Both the position numbers and the translations under genes were made by a program. Shown here piece by piece: positions 19,048 to 29,660 of a DNA stretch of 64,000 bases. The stretch is from Ancylobacter sp. TS-1 (GTDB lineage Bacteria > Pseudomonadota > Alphaproteobacteria > Rhizobiales > Xanthobacteraceae): the NCBI RefSeq assembly GCF_009223885.1, contig NZ_CP045144.1:1-64000 (forward strand), read 5' to 3'. The notes beneath the pieces were generated by a model. That model worked only from the letters and a program-made list of their open reading frames with translations, did no database searches and was not told where the DNA came from. Within the stretch, counting starts at the first letter, position 1, and the number at the start of each line of letters is the position of its first letter.

Positions 19048-20712
19048 ATGACCCTGGCTGTTTCCGACACGCACCCGACGGCCTCCGCCTCCGGCTCGCC
19101 CCTGCTCAGGGCGGCAGCGGGGGCGGTTGTGCTTCTGGTGCTGCTGCCGCTGCTGGCGCTCGGCTGGGCGGCATTGCAGGGGTCGGGCGATCTCTGGCCG
19201 CACCTCGTCCGCAACGTCATTCCGCACGCCTTGCTGGAGACGGCGATACTGGTGGCGGGCGTCGGCGTCTTCGCCGGCGTCATCGGCACCGGCACCGCCT
19301 GGCTGGTGGCGGTCTGCCGCTTTCCCGGGCGCGGCGTGTTCGAATGGGCGCTGCTGCTGCCGCTCGCCATCCCCACCTATATTCAGGCCTTCGTCTATGT
19401 CGACGCGGTGCATCCGCTCGGGCCGATCCCGACCCTGATAAGGGGCGTGTTCGGGCTGAGGCCGCGCGATCTGTGGCTGCCGGAAGTGCGCTCGCTGCCC
19501 GGCTGCATCGTGCTGCTGGGGCTGGTGCTCTACCCCTATGTCTATCTCGCCGCGCGTTCGGCCTTCCTCGTGCAGACCGCCTCGGTGCTCGACGCGGCGC
19601 GCACGCTGGGCGTGGGCGCGACCGAGGCGTTCTTCCGCATCGCGCTGCCGCTCGCCCGCCCGGCCATCGTCGTCGGCGTGACGCTGGCGCTGATGGAGAC
19701 GGTGAACGACATCGGCGCCAGCGAGTTCCTCGGCGTGCAGACGCTGACGCTCTCGATCTATTCGACCTGGCTCAACCGCTCCAGCCTGCCCGGCGCGGCG
19801 CAGATCGCGCTGATGATGCTGGCGCTGATGTTCGCGCTGGTGCTGCTGGAGCGCTGGGGTCGCCGGCACCAGAGGGTCGGCAATATCGGCGACCGCGCCC
19901 GCGCGCCGGTGCGCCGGCCGCTGTCGCCGGGACACGCCGCGCTGGCCTTCCTCGCCTGCCTGCTGCCGGTGACGCTCGGCTTCCTGGTGCCAGCGGGCCA
20001 TCTGGCGCTGTCGGCCTGGAAGCGTCTCCAGTTCCACGGCCTGCCGGAGACCATCGTCACCGAGACGGTCAACACCGCGCTGTTCGCGGCCCTCGGCACC
20101 GGCTGCGCGCTGCTGCTGGGCTTCGCCGTGGTGGTGGCGCTGCGGACCGGCGCGCTGCGCTCGGCGCTGGCGCTGAGGCTGGCCGGGCTCGGCTACGCGG
20201 TGCCGGGAACCGTGTTGGCGGTCGGCCTGCTGGTGCCGCTCGCCGGCTTCGACAATCTCGTCTCCGGCCTGAGCCAGCGCTTCTTCGGCCTCTCGACCGG
20301 CCTGCTCATCTCGGGTTCGGGCGCGGCGCTCATCATCGCCTATGTGATCCGTTTCCTCGCCATCCCGGTCGGCGGGCTGGAGGCCGGCTACGGCAAGATC
20401 GGCACCACGCTCGACATGGCGGCGCGCAGCCTCGGCGAGAAGCCGGGCGGGGTGGTGCGGCGCATCCACCTGCCGCTGCTGCGCCCCGCGCTGGGCGCCG
20501 CCGCGCTGCTGGTCTTCGTCGACTGCATGAAGGAACTGCCGGCGACGCTGATGCTGCGCCCGCTGAACTTCGAGACGCTGGCGAGCCACGTCTACGCCGA
20601 GGCCGCGCGGGGAACTTACGAGGACGGCGCGCTCGCCGCCCTGCTGATCGTGCTGGTGGGCCTCGCCCCAGTCATCCTGCTGGCGCGGCTGAGCCGGCCG
20701 CAGCACGATTGA
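19048..20712 (+). CDS. fbpB: Ferric-iron ABC transporter permease (FbpB type)
   Basis: A fused double permease of about 554 residues that carries Fe(III) across the inner membrane. Two homologous halves each have about six helices. Each half has an EAA-type loop for the ATPase: AARTLGVGATEAFFRIALPLARPAIVVG in the first and AARSLGEKPGGVVRRIHLPLLRPALGAA in the second. This duplication is characteristic of FbpB/HitB. No clear Shine-Dalgarno is visible; ATG 19036 abuts a hairpin, so I use 19048. No ATPase (fbpC) gene follows, since the next gene is convergent; the ATPase must be elsewhere. Confidence 0.92.
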   Translation: MTLAVSDTHPTASASGSPLLRAAAGAVVLLVLLPLLALGWAALQGSGDLWPHLVRNVIPHALLETAILVAGVGVFAGVIGTGTAWLVAVCRFPGRGVFEWALLLPLAIPTYIQAFVYVDAVHPLGPIPTLIRGVFGLRPRDLWLPEVRSLPGCIVLLGLVLYPYVYLAARSAFLVQTASVLDAARTLGVGATEAFFRIALPLARPAIVVGVTLALMETVNDIGASEFLGVQTLTLSIYSTWLNRSSLPGAAQIALMMLALMFALVLLERWGRRHQRVGNIGDRARAPVRRPLSPGHAALAFLACLLPVTLGFLVPAGHLALSAWKRLQFHGLPETIVTETVNTALFAALGTGCALLLGFAVVVALRTGALRSALALRLAGLGYAVPGTVLAVGLLVPLAGFDNLVSGLSQRFFGLSTGLLISGSGAALIIAYVIRFLAIPVGGLEAGYGKIGTTLDMAARSLGEKPGGVVRRIHLPLLRPALGAAALLVFVDCMKELPATLMLRPLNFETLASHVYAEAARGTYEDGALAALLIVLVGLAPVILLARLSRPQHD

Positions 20713-20746
20713 GCGCGGCGGCGGGCGGCAGCATCACCGCACCGCC

Positions 20747-20835
20747 GTCATCCCGGACGGCCGGAGGCCGATCCGGGATCGCGCGGGATCGGCGAGCGAT
20801 CCCGGCTCTACGGCTTCGCCTTCGGCCGGGATGAC
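20747..20835. repeat. Dispersed intergenic palindromic repeat
   Basis: An 89-bp element in the gap between convergent fbpB and aacS, bounded by GTCATCCCGG and its complement CCGGGATGAC. Its first 36 bp (20747-20782) occur again, in inverted orientation, at 48363-48398. It belongs to the class of short intergenic repeats that sit past the ends of genes. Confidence 0.8.
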
Positions 20836-20848
20836 AGTGTGATGAACG

Positions 20849-22816
<1,968 letters not shown>

Positions 22817-23021
22817 GCTCGCATCCCTTTCGTGTGGCCCGATGGCGGCCCTTCCGAGGGAGGAGTCATAGCGTCCGGCCGGGCTTCTGTCAGGCCATCA
22901 AACAGACACAGACGCACAACATGTTGCGGGCGCTTTCAACCGGATCCATGACAGCAGTGCGACCCTTGCTTGCGCGGGCTCGCCCCTATGCTGTAGCGAG
23001 GGTTCAGAGGCGCTCGACCTG

Positions 23022-24911
23022 ATGAAGAAATACGTCCCGTTCCTGATCGTGCCCGTCGCGGCGGTGCTTGCCGCCGGCGTTCTCGCGCCCAAGCTCGCCT
23101 CCGAGGAGCGGCTGCGGGGCGAGATCGAGTCGATGGTGGAGGCGAAGGCGGGACGCAAGCCGGTCATCGAGGGGCCTGTCACGTTCACCGTGCTGCCCTG
23201 GCCCGCCATCGACGTGCAGGGCGTGTCGGTCGAGGAGCCGCGCGGGCGGATCGCAATCGGCGCCGCGCGGGTGGTGCTCGACCTGCTGCCGCTGCTCGCC
23301 GGCACGCTGAGCGCCGACCATATCGAACTGACCGACGCCGACGTCACCCTGAACGATCCCGGCGACGGGATCGACGCCATAAGCGCGCTGGTCGCCGGGC
23401 TCGGCGTGGCGACCTCCGAGGCGGAGATCTACGTCCGTGACGGCAGCCTGAGCATTGCGCGCCCGGCCGGCGACGAGGTGGTGATCCCGCAGGCGGATGT
23501 GCGCATCGCCTGGCGCGGCGGGCGCGACGCGACGATCGCCGGTCGCACGGTCTGGCGCGACGAGCCGCTCGACGTGGATATCGGCGTGTCGGGGCTGGTG
23601 GCGCTCGCCGCTGGCGGCGCCGGCGGGCTGCGGGTGTCGGTGTCCGGCGCGCCGATCGAACTCGGCTTCGAGGGCGGCATGCGGCTGGCGGGCGGCCCGG
23701 TGGTCAACGGCGCGCTGTCGGTTTCCGCGCGCCAGCTGCGCGACACGCTGGAATGGCTGAATCTCGACGCCCCCACCGAGCGCGGCTTCGGCCCGTTCCG
23801 GCTGCGTGGCGCCGCGCTCGTCTCGGCGCAGGGCGTCGTCCTCAACGAGGCCCGCATCGATCTCGACGGCAATTCGGGCGTCGGCGGCTTCAACCTGCGT
23901 GTCGACGGCAGCCGCTCCATCCTTCAGGGCTCTCTCGCCGCCGAGCAGCTCGACCTGTCGCCCTACGGGCAGCTCGCGCTTTCCGGCGCGCAGGGCGGGG
24001 CGTGGAGTCGCGAGGCGATCGACCTCAACCGCACCCGGACGATGGATGTCGACCTCCGGCTTTCCGCCAGCCAGGTCCGCGTCGGCGATGCCGCCTTCCA
24101 GGGCATGGCCGCCAGCGCGACGCTGAAGGGCGGCAAGCTCTCCGTCGCCATCGGCGAGGCCGAGGCGTGGGGCGGCCTGTTCCGCGCCGTGCTGCATCTG
24201 GCGCCGCTCGACAACGGCCCGGGCGCCGATATGCGCCTCGACATCTCCGCCGACGACGTGGCGCTGGCGCAGGCGTTGGGCGAGCTGTTCCGCCTGCAGC
24301 GGCTGGAGGGGACCGGCTCGTTCCGCCTCTCCGCCGGCGGCTCCGGCGCCAGCATCATGGGCATCGTGCAGAATCTCAGCGGCGCCTTCACCCTGTCCGG
24401 CGAGAAGGGCGCGCTGGTCGGCATCGATGTGGGGCGCATCCTCGCCCGGCTGGAGAAGCGCCCGCTTTCCGGCGGCGGCGACCTGCGCGGCGGGCGCACG
24501 CCCTTCGACGCCATCGTCGTCGACGCCAGCATCAGCGACGGCATCGCCAAGCTCGACCGCATCGAGATGTCGAGTTCGACGCTGCGTATCGGCCTTGCCG
24601 GCGAGAGTTCGATCGCCCAGCGCGATCTCGATTTCGCCGGCACCGCGCAGCTTGTGGGCACGGCCCCGGCGGCCGCCAAGGCGGCGCCGTCCACCACCGC
24701 CACGGGGGCGCCGGTCGCGGCGGCGGCCGCGCCGGGAGAGGCCGAGGCGGTGGCTGCGCCGGTGGCGTTCGAACTGCCCTTCATCGTGCGCGGCGACTGG
24801 GACCGGCCGATCGTGCTGCCGGACCCGCAGGCGCTGATCCGCCGCTCCGGCGCGGCGCGCCCGCTCTTCGGCACCCCCGACAAGATGGGCGTCGCCGGCC
24901 CGCTGCCCTGA
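23022..24911 (+). CDS. AsmA-family protein
   Basis: A 629-residue member of the AsmA/TamB-like superfamily of envelope proteins implicated in outer-membrane lipid homeostasis. An N-terminal membrane anchor (VPFLIVPVAAVLAAGVLAP) is followed by the family start EIESMVEAKAGRKPVIEGPVTFTVLPWPAIDVQGVSVEEPRG, long beta-rich sequence, and the C-terminal AsmA-type stretch RLEGTGSFRLSAGGSGASIMGIVQNLSGAFTLSG. An Ala-rich linker lies at about 545-585. It is a stand-alone gene; the client is unknown. Confidence 0.88.
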   Translation: MKKYVPFLIVPVAAVLAAGVLAPKLASEERLRGEIESMVEAKAGRKPVIEGPVTFTVLPWPAIDVQGVSVEEPRGRIAIGAARVVLDLLPLLAGTLSADHIELTDADVTLNDPGDGIDAISALVAGLGVATSEAEIYVRDGSLSIARPAGDEVVIPQADVRIAWRGGRDATIAGRTVWRDEPLDVDIGVSGLVALAAGGAGGLRVSVSGAPIELGFEGGMRLAGGPVVNGALSVSARQLRDTLEWLNLDAPTERGFGPFRLRGAALVSAQGVVLNEARIDLDGNSGVGGFNLRVDGSRSILQGSLAAEQLDLSPYGQLALSGAQGGAWSREAIDLNRTRTMDVDLRLSASQVRVGDAAFQGMAASATLKGGKLSVAIGEAEAWGGLFRAVLHLAPLDNGPGADMRLDISADDVALAQALGELFRLQRLEGTGSFRLSAGGSGASIMGIVQNLSGAFTLSGEKGALVGIDVGRILARLEKRPLSGGGDLRGGRTPFDAIVVDASISDGIAKLDRIEMSSSTLRIGLAGESSIAQRDLDFAGTAQLVGTAPAAAKAAPSTTATGAPVAAAAAPGEAEAVAAPVAFELPFIVRGDWDRPIVLPDPQALIRRSGAARPLFGTPDKMGVAGPLP

Positions 24912-24917
24912 GGGTTC

Positions 24918-25370
24918 TCACGCCACGGCGAGCGTCAGCCAGGCGAGGACGAGGTAGCGCCCGACCTTCGCCACCGTCACCAGCAGCAGGAACACCCCCA
25001 GCGGCTCGCGCAGGATGCCGGCGACCACGGTGAGCGGATCGCCGATGAGGGGCATCCAGCTCAGCAGCAGCGACCATTTCCCATAGCGGCGATACCAGCC
25101 CTGCGCGCGCTCCAGCGCCGCCTCGTTGGCGGGAAACCAGCGATGGTGCCGCAGCCGCACAATGGCGCGCCCCAGCCCCCAGTTGATCGCCGAGCCGAGC
25201 ACGTTGCCCAGGCTGGCCACCGCGATGAGCGCCCAGGGCGGATAGGCGCCGGTGAGCAGCAGCCCCACCAGCGCGGCTTCGGACTGCATGGGCAGAAGGG
25301 TCGCGGCGGCCAGTGCCGCGGCGAACAGCCCGGCATAGGCGGCCACGTCCACATAGGTCGGGTCGATCAT
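24918..25370 (-). CDS. YqaA-like inner-membrane protein (SNARE-associated/DedA superfamily)
   Basis: A 150-residue membrane protein resembling E. coli YqaA, a small branch of the VTT/DedA superfamily. About four hydrophobic segments are present. Characteristic sequences include LLPMQSEAALVGLLLTGAYPPW, SLGNVLGSAINWGLGR and WMPLIGDPLTVVAGILR. DedA relatives move lipid carriers across membranes, but YqaA has no assigned substrate. It converges with the AsmA-like gene, 6 bp apart. Confidence 0.87.
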   Translation of the reverse strand: MIDPTYVDVAAYAGLFAAALAAATLLPMQSEAALVGLLLTGAYPPWALIAVASLGNVLGSAINWGLGRAIVRLRHHRWFPANEAALERAQGWYRRYGKWSLLLSWMPLIGDPLTVVAGILREPLGVFLLLVTVAKVGRYLVLAWLTLAVA

Positions 25371-25418
25371 CGCGCGCGGCCGCCCTCTAGCCGGCGGCCC
25401 ATGGCAGCGCCGAGCCGC

Positions 25419-28073
25419 TCACTCCGCCAGCACGCGCGTCGAGGGGAAGGTGATCTCGACGATGGTGCCGACATCGACCGCGCTGCGGATGTTGAAGGCG
25501 GCGCGATTGGCTTCGGCCAGTGCCTTGGTCAGCGGCAGGCCCAGGCCGGTGCCGCCCGAGCCGGCGCGGCCGGAGGTGGCGATCTGGCGGAACGGCTCCA
25601 TGGCGATGGCGATGTCGGATTCGGTCATGCCGACGCCGGTGTCGCGCACCCGCATCACCACCTCGCCCTCTTCGGTGAGCGTGGTCGAGACGATGACCTG
25701 CCCGCCCGGATGGGTGAACTTGATCGAGTTGGACACGAGGTTCAGCACGATCTGCCGGATCGAGCGCGCATCCGCCACCACGGGCGGCAGGTCGGTGGCC
25801 AGCGAGGAGCGGATGATGATGCGCTCGCGATTGGCCTGCGGCTGCATGATGCCCATGCACTGCTGCACGATCTCGTTGAGCGGCACGCTGGTGAAGGCGA
25901 GGTCGAGTTTGCCGGCCTCGATCTTCGACAGGTCGAGCAGGTCGTTGATCAGCGAGATGAGGTGCTCGCCCGAGGCGTGGATGTCGCGCAGATAGTCGCG
26001 GTAGCGCTGGTTCTCGATGGCGCCGAAACGCTCCTCCATCATCACCTCGGAGAAGCCGATGATGGCGTTGAGCGGCGTGCGGATCTCGTGGCTGATCTTG
26101 GCGAGGAAGTCGGACTTGGCGAGGTTGGCGCGCTCGGCGAGCCGCTTGGCCTCGATCAGCTCCTCCTCGGCACGCTTCCACTGGGTGATGTCGCGCAGCA
26201 CGGCGCAGAATTTGGTGGGGTCGTCGCCGACCCGGCCCATGGTCATGAAGAGCGGGATCAGCCCACCCTCGCGCACACGCCCGATCACCTCGCGCCCGTC
26301 ATTGAGCACGCTCGCCACGCCGTTGGAGGCGAGGCCGTCGAGATAGTCGACGGCGGGGCGGTGGCTCTCGGGAGCCAGCAGCAGGGTGAAGGCCTCGCCC
26401 TGCACGTCGGAGGCGTTGAAGCCGAACAGCGCCTCGGCCGGGTGGTTCATGCCGAGGATGGTGCCGGCGGCATCGAGCAGCACCACGCCGTCGGTCGCGG
26501 TGTCGAGAATGGCGCGCAGCTCACGCCCGGAGCTTTCCGCCTCGCGCAAAGCCAGCTCGGCGGCGCGCAGGCTTTCGCGCTGGCGCGCCTCGGCGGCGCC
26601 GGAGGTGCGGTGCAGGACGTAGAGCATCGCCGTGCCGCCGTCCCACGGCGCCGACATCAGCCGGGCCTCGACGGCGATCGGCGCACCGGCGGCGTCGAAA
26701 ATGGTGAGCGTGCGCCCGTCCGCGTCGTCGTCGGTGCCGGAGTCGAACAGGGCGGCGAGGCCGCCCGCGCTCTCCATCACCGACAGGTCGGCATAGCCGG
26801 TCCAGTCCAGCAGGGCGCGGTTGGCATAGAGCAGCCGGTCGCCCCGGAACGCAACCAGGCCGAGCGGCAGGCGGTCGAGCACCGGGCGCTCGCCCTCGGC
26901 CAGAACGCGGTGCAGCCCTTCCGGCCCGGCGGCTGGAGCGGGAGCGACGGGCGCGGCGGGGGGCGGGGTCTCCGCTGCCGGCTCGGGCGCAGAAGGCTGG
27001 GGCGCGGAAGGTTCGGGTGCGAAAGACTCAGCTGCGAAAGACTCGGGCTCGGCCGGCGCGGCTTCGGGCGGCGCGGGGAAGTCATCCACGCCTTCGAGCC
27101 GGGCACCGAGGGCGCGGGCGATCTCGCGGAAGGCGTTGCGCTCGCCGGTCGACAGTCCTTCCCAGGAGGCGCGCACGCCGTCGGCGCGCGGGGCCTCGCC
27201 GGCGCCCGTGCCGTTTCCGGCGCCGTGGCCGGCGCGCAGCGGAACGACATTCGGCGACGAGGGCACGATGCTCAGCGTCACCCGCACGGGCGAGGAGTCC
27301 GGCGCCGGGGTCGCCGGCTGTGCCTCGGCGTATGGGGCGCGGGGTGGGGCGGGCGGCGCGGCGGGCTCGGGCGACGAACCGGCGGGGAGCGCGCGCCGGC
27401 CCTTCACGATGCCGAAGCCGCGCAGGCCCTCGCCACGGATGGGAGCGCCGCCCAGTTCGACATCCAGCAGGTCGCCCTGCGCGGTGGGCAGCAGGGCGGG
27501 AAGATGATTGAAGCTCAGCCCTTCCAGCACCGCGCGGTGGACGCCATGGGCGCCGAGGGCGCGCCAGTCGAGCCCGGCGATCTCCTCCGGCGCGCGGCCG
27601 AGCGCGGCGGCGAGGCGCGGGTCGATGGCGGAGAGCCGGGCGTCGAGTCCGGTGCGCCAGGTGAAGCGGAGGCTGGCCGGCGCCGCAGCGGACGCGGCTT
27701 CCGCCGTTGCGGGTGCGGTTGGCGCGGCATCGGCGGCGGTTACAGGGGCGATGTCGAGGGCGACCAGCAGCACCGCGCGGGCCGGGCCTGAGACGAGAAG
27801 CGAGCAGGCAAAGGTTGCCGGTGTCAGGCGGCCGGGCAGGCGCACCCGCTCCAGCCGGGCCGGGCGGCCCGGGCGCAGCCCCGGCGCCAGACGCGCGCCA
27901 AGGCTCGCGGCGAGGCGCTCGTCGAGCGCGGCGCGGCCGGCGGGGTTGGCGGCAAGGAGGGTTCCGTCGGCATGGACGAGCACAGCCGGCGCCGCCGCTG
28001 CCAGGGCGGAAGCCGCCTGGGCCCGCAGCGCGTCGATCGCTGAGCTGCCGAAACCGTCCGTCGGAGTGTTCAT
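25419..28073 (-). CDS. Multi-PAS sensor histidine kinase, PdhS/PleC/DivJ-like
   Basis: An 884-residue kinase. A PAS-like N-terminal part (APAVLVHADGTLLAANPAG) is followed by an Ala/Pro/Glu-rich linker of several hundred residues. Two further PAS modules lie at about 395-490 (VAFRGDRLLYANRALLDWTG) and 535-640 (DGVVLLDAAGTILGMNHPAEALFGF). The C-terminal kinase has the H-box FLAKISHEIRTPLNAIIGFSEVMM, N-box NLVSNSIKFTHPGG and G-boxes RDTGVGM and GTGLGLPLTKAL. The H-box resembles Brucella PdhS and PleC/DivJ, which control DivK and the cell cycle in alphaproteobacteria. No membrane helices are visible. Monocistronic; the exact orthology is uncertain. Confidence 0.85.
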   Translation of the reverse strand: MNTPTDGFGSSAIDALRAQAASALAAAAPAVLVHADGTLLAANPAGRAALDERLAASLGARLAPGLRPGRPARLERVRLPGRLTPATFACSLLVSGPARAVLLVALDIAPVTAADAAPTAPATAEAASAAAPASLRFTWRTGLDARLSAIDPRLAAALGRAPEEIAGLDWRALGAHGVHRAVLEGLSFNHLPALLPTAQGDLLDVELGGAPIRGEGLRGFGIVKGRRALPAGSSPEPAAPPAPPRAPYAEAQPATPAPDSSPVRVTLSIVPSSPNVVPLRAGHGAGNGTGAGEAPRADGVRASWEGLSTGERNAFREIARALGARLEGVDDFPAPPEAAPAEPESFAAESFAPEPSAPQPSAPEPAAETPPPAAPVAPAPAAGPEGLHRVLAEGERPVLDRLPLGLVAFRGDRLLYANRALLDWTGYADLSVMESAGGLAALFDSGTDDDADGRTLTIFDAAGAPIAVEARLMSAPWDGGTAMLYVLHRTSGAAEARQRESLRAAELALREAESSGRELRAILDTATDGVVLLDAAGTILGMNHPAEALFGFNASDVQGEAFTLLLAPESHRPAVDYLDGLASNGVASVLNDGREVIGRVREGGLIPLFMTMGRVGDDPTKFCAVLRDITQWKRAEEELIEAKRLAERANLAKSDFLAKISHEIRTPLNAIIGFSEVMMEERFGAIENQRYRDYLRDIHASGEHLISLINDLLDLSKIEAGKLDLAFTSVPLNEIVQQCMGIMQPQANRERIIIRSSLATDLPPVVADARSIRQIVLNLVSNSIKFTHPGGQVIVSTTLTEEGEVVMRVRDTGVGMTESDIAIAMEPFRQIATSGRAGSGGTGLGLPLTKALAEANRAAFNIRSAVDVGTIVEITFPSTRVLAE

Positions 28074-28213
28074 GACCCGCCAGAAATGAGACCGCCGGCA
28101 CTGCGCCGGAGAGGGCGGCCCGCCAGGAGAGGCATGCCGCCGAAAGCTAACAATAATGCCGGCCGGCCCCGCGTGCCATGCGAACCGGGCCCTGTCGTGG
28201 CAGCTTCATCTTT

Positions 28214-28227
28214 TCCGGTTAACCGGA
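28214..28227. promoter_or_regulatory. Palindrome TCCGGTTAACCGGA
   Basis: A perfect 14-bp palindrome 141 bp upstream of the kinase start; a second copy of its CCGGTTAA half lies at 28239-28246. It could be an operator. The TTAA spacing does not fit a CtrA full site (TTAA-N7-TTAA). Confidence 0.4.
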
Positions 28228-28295
28228 TGCCACCGATCCCGGTTAATCACTTGCAACCGCCGATGGCCCGGGCGGGACATTTTCGGGTTGCGTTT

Positions 28296-28304
28296 TGCAG
28301 CGCA
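28296..28304. promoter_or_regulatory. Candidate PhaR site upstream of the first phasin gene
   Basis: TGC-AGC-GCA, in TTTTGCAGCGCACCT, matches the TGC-N3-GCA core reported for the polyhydroxybutyrate-responsive repressor PhaR. It lies 92 bp before the phasin start. Confidence 0.5.
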
Positions 28305-28395
28305 CCTACTACTTTCGTTGTAGGCATGTGCCCCGATTTACCCTTGGCGAGCGGCGGCTAGGATCGACATTCACCCGAGGACGGAGTCTGCGACC

Positions 28396-28767
28396 ATGGC
28401 TAATGATCCCAAGCTCGATATTCCGCCGGAACTGCGCACCATCGCCGAGCAGGGCGTCGATCAGGCCCGCGCGGCTATCGACGGCTTCATCGACGCCGCG
28501 CACAAGGCGCTGGACGATGCCGGCCGGCAGTTCGATGCCGCGCACGAGAACGCGCGCGACCTCGGCCGCACCACGCTGGACTTCGCGGAAGCCAACATCG
28601 CCGCCGGTTTCGATTTCGCCTCCCGGCTCGCCAAGGCGAGCACGGTGGACGAATGGGCCCATCTTCACGCCGAATATGTGAAGGAACAGGCCGCCCGCCT
28701 CACCGAGCAGACCAAGGCGCTCGGCGAGCATGCCGGCGCGGCCGCCGGCTTCCCGAAAAGCACCTAG
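28396..28767 (+). CDS. Phasin-family protein
   Basis: A 123-residue phasin. Phasins coat polyhydroxyalkanoate granules and limit their size. The sequence is helical and amphipathic with the family pattern RTIAEQGVDQARAAIDGFIDAAHKALDDAG and FDFASRLAKASTVDEWAHLHAEYVKEQAARLTEQTKALGEH; the LAKASTVDEW segment is the phasin core. GGACGG lies upstream of the ATG. It is followed by a second, longer phasin gene. Polymer binding is inferred from the family; some phasin-like proteins have other roles. Confidence 0.88.
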   Translation: MANDPKLDIPPELRTIAEQGVDQARAAIDGFIDAAHKALDDAGRQFDAAHENARDLGRTTLDFAEANIAAGFDFASRLAKASTVDEWAHLHAEYVKEQAARLTEQTKALGEHAGAAAGFPKST

Positions 28768-28845
28768 CCGCACGCTGCGGGCGAGCCTCGCCCGACGCCG
28801 GGCGGGTTTGCGGCGGACCGGCAAAAAAAGCGCACAGGCGGGTTG

Positions 28846-28880
28846 ATTGTGCATTGCAATATGATATTGCAATGCACAAT
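28846..28880. promoter_or_regulatory. 35-bp perfect palindrome upstream of the second phasin gene
   Basis: The half-site ATTGTGCATTGCAATAT, one central G, and then its exact complement: 17+1+17 bp with no mismatch. Each arm contains TGC-ATT-GCA, the TGC-N3-GCA core of PhaR operators, so two sites face each other. It lies 128 bp before the phasin start at 29009 and is far A+T-richer than its surroundings. Confidence 0.75.
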
Positions 28881-29008
28881 TATGGCAGATGAGACAGGGC
28901 AGACCTCCGGCTTCCCGTTCGGAGCCGGCCTGCCGGTCATGGCACGATCGCCAGCGCGGAAGCGGTCGGTGCCTTTCCGTATCCGCCGCGAGTGCGAGGA
29001 GAAAACCC

Positions 29009-29503
29009 ATGGTTGAGGCCACCCCGGTTACTGCGTCCACCAAGAAAGTCGCCAAGGCTGCGACCTCCGCTTTCGAGGCGGCGATGCCGAAGCTCGACAT
29101 TCCGACCAATCTGGAAGTCCCCGCCGTCGTGCGGGAAATGGCCGAGAAGGGCGTGCAGAACGCCCGCGAAGCCTATGAGAAGATGAAAGCCAGCGCCGAG
29201 GAGACGACCGATCTCCTCGAGGACACCTATTCCACCGCCTCCAAGGGCGTGGCGGAATACAACGCGGTGGCGCTCGAGTCGCTGCGCACCAATGTGAACT
29301 CCGCCTTCGACTATTTCGGCCTGCTGCTCGGTACCAAGAGCGTCTCGGAAGCGGTCGAACTGTCGACCGGCCATCTGCGCAAGCAGTTCGACGTTCTCTC
29401 GGCCCAGGCGAAGGAACTGTCGACGCTGGCCCAGAAGGTCGCCACCGACACCGCCGAGCCGATCAAGGCGTCGGTGGAGAAGACCATGAAGAAGGCGTCC
29501 TGA
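29009..29503 (+). CDS. Phasin
   Basis: A 164-residue granule-associated phasin. The N-terminal ~40 residues are Ala/Lys/Thr-rich; the core reads NLEVPAVVREMAEKGVQNAREAYEKMKASAEETTDLLEDTYSTASKGVAEYN and LLGTKSVSEAVELSTGHLRKQFDVLSAQAKELSTLAQKVATD, typical of the rhizobial phasin (phasin_2) family. I start it at the ATG at 29009, preceded by GAGGAGA; the upstream in-frame extension is Arg/Ser-rich and unlikely. A 35-bp palindrome with PhaR-like cores lies upstream and a terminator follows. Confidence 0.92.
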   Translation: MVEATPVTASTKKVAKAATSAFEAAMPKLDIPTNLEVPAVVREMAEKGVQNAREAYEKMKASAEETTDLLEDTYSTASKGVAEYNAVALESLRTNVNSAFDYFGLLLGTKSVSEAVELSTGHLRKQFDVLSAQAKELSTLAQKVATDTAEPIKASVEKTMKKAS

Positions 29504-29526
29504 ACGCTTCTTCGACGTGAATGACC

Positions 29527-29559
29527 AAGACCCGGACCGCCTTGCGGGCCGGGTCTTTT
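29527..29559 (+). terminator. Rho-independent terminator after the phasin gene
   Basis: Stem AGACCCGG/CCGGGTCT around a G+C-rich loop, followed by TTTT, about 25 bp past the stop. Confidence 0.85.
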
Positions 29560-29623
29560 CATGTCGGGCGGCAAGCGGCGCGACATGTTTGCGGCGGCGC
29601 TCGCTTCCTAAGCGCCGCACGCG

Positions 29624-29653
29624 CTTGACACCCTTCCCCGGCCATCCCATTTC
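29624..29653 (+). promoter_or_regulatory. Candidate RpoH (sigma-32) promoter of groESL
   Basis: CTTGAC, 16 bp, then CCCATTTC, closely matching the alphaproteobacterial heat-shock promoter (CTTG ... CCATNT). It ends 8 bp before a CIRCE element, so heat-shock sigma factor and HrcA would act on the same promoter. Confidence 0.75.
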
Positions 29654-29660
29654 GGCGGCA

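Larger units (their letters stand above)
28074..28395. other. Divergent intergenic region, histidine kinase / phasin
   Basis: About 320 bp without a gene. It holds a 14-bp palindrome on the kinase side and a TGC-N3-GCA site on the phasin side; promoters for both genes must lie here. Confidence 0.55.

Noticed and set aside
20747..20835. Palindromic repeats as a CRISPR array
   Set aside because: The copies are far apart, not regularly spaced, and have no adjacent cas genes.
25143..27791. An 882-codon plus-strand frame opposite the histidine kinase
   Set aside because: Antisense shadow of a low-complexity Ala/Pro-rich coding region; Gly/Arg/His-rich nonsense.
28219..28246. A CtrA binding site upstream of the histidine kinase
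   Set aside because: The two TTAA blocks are about 20 bp apart, whereas a full CtrA site needs 7 bp.
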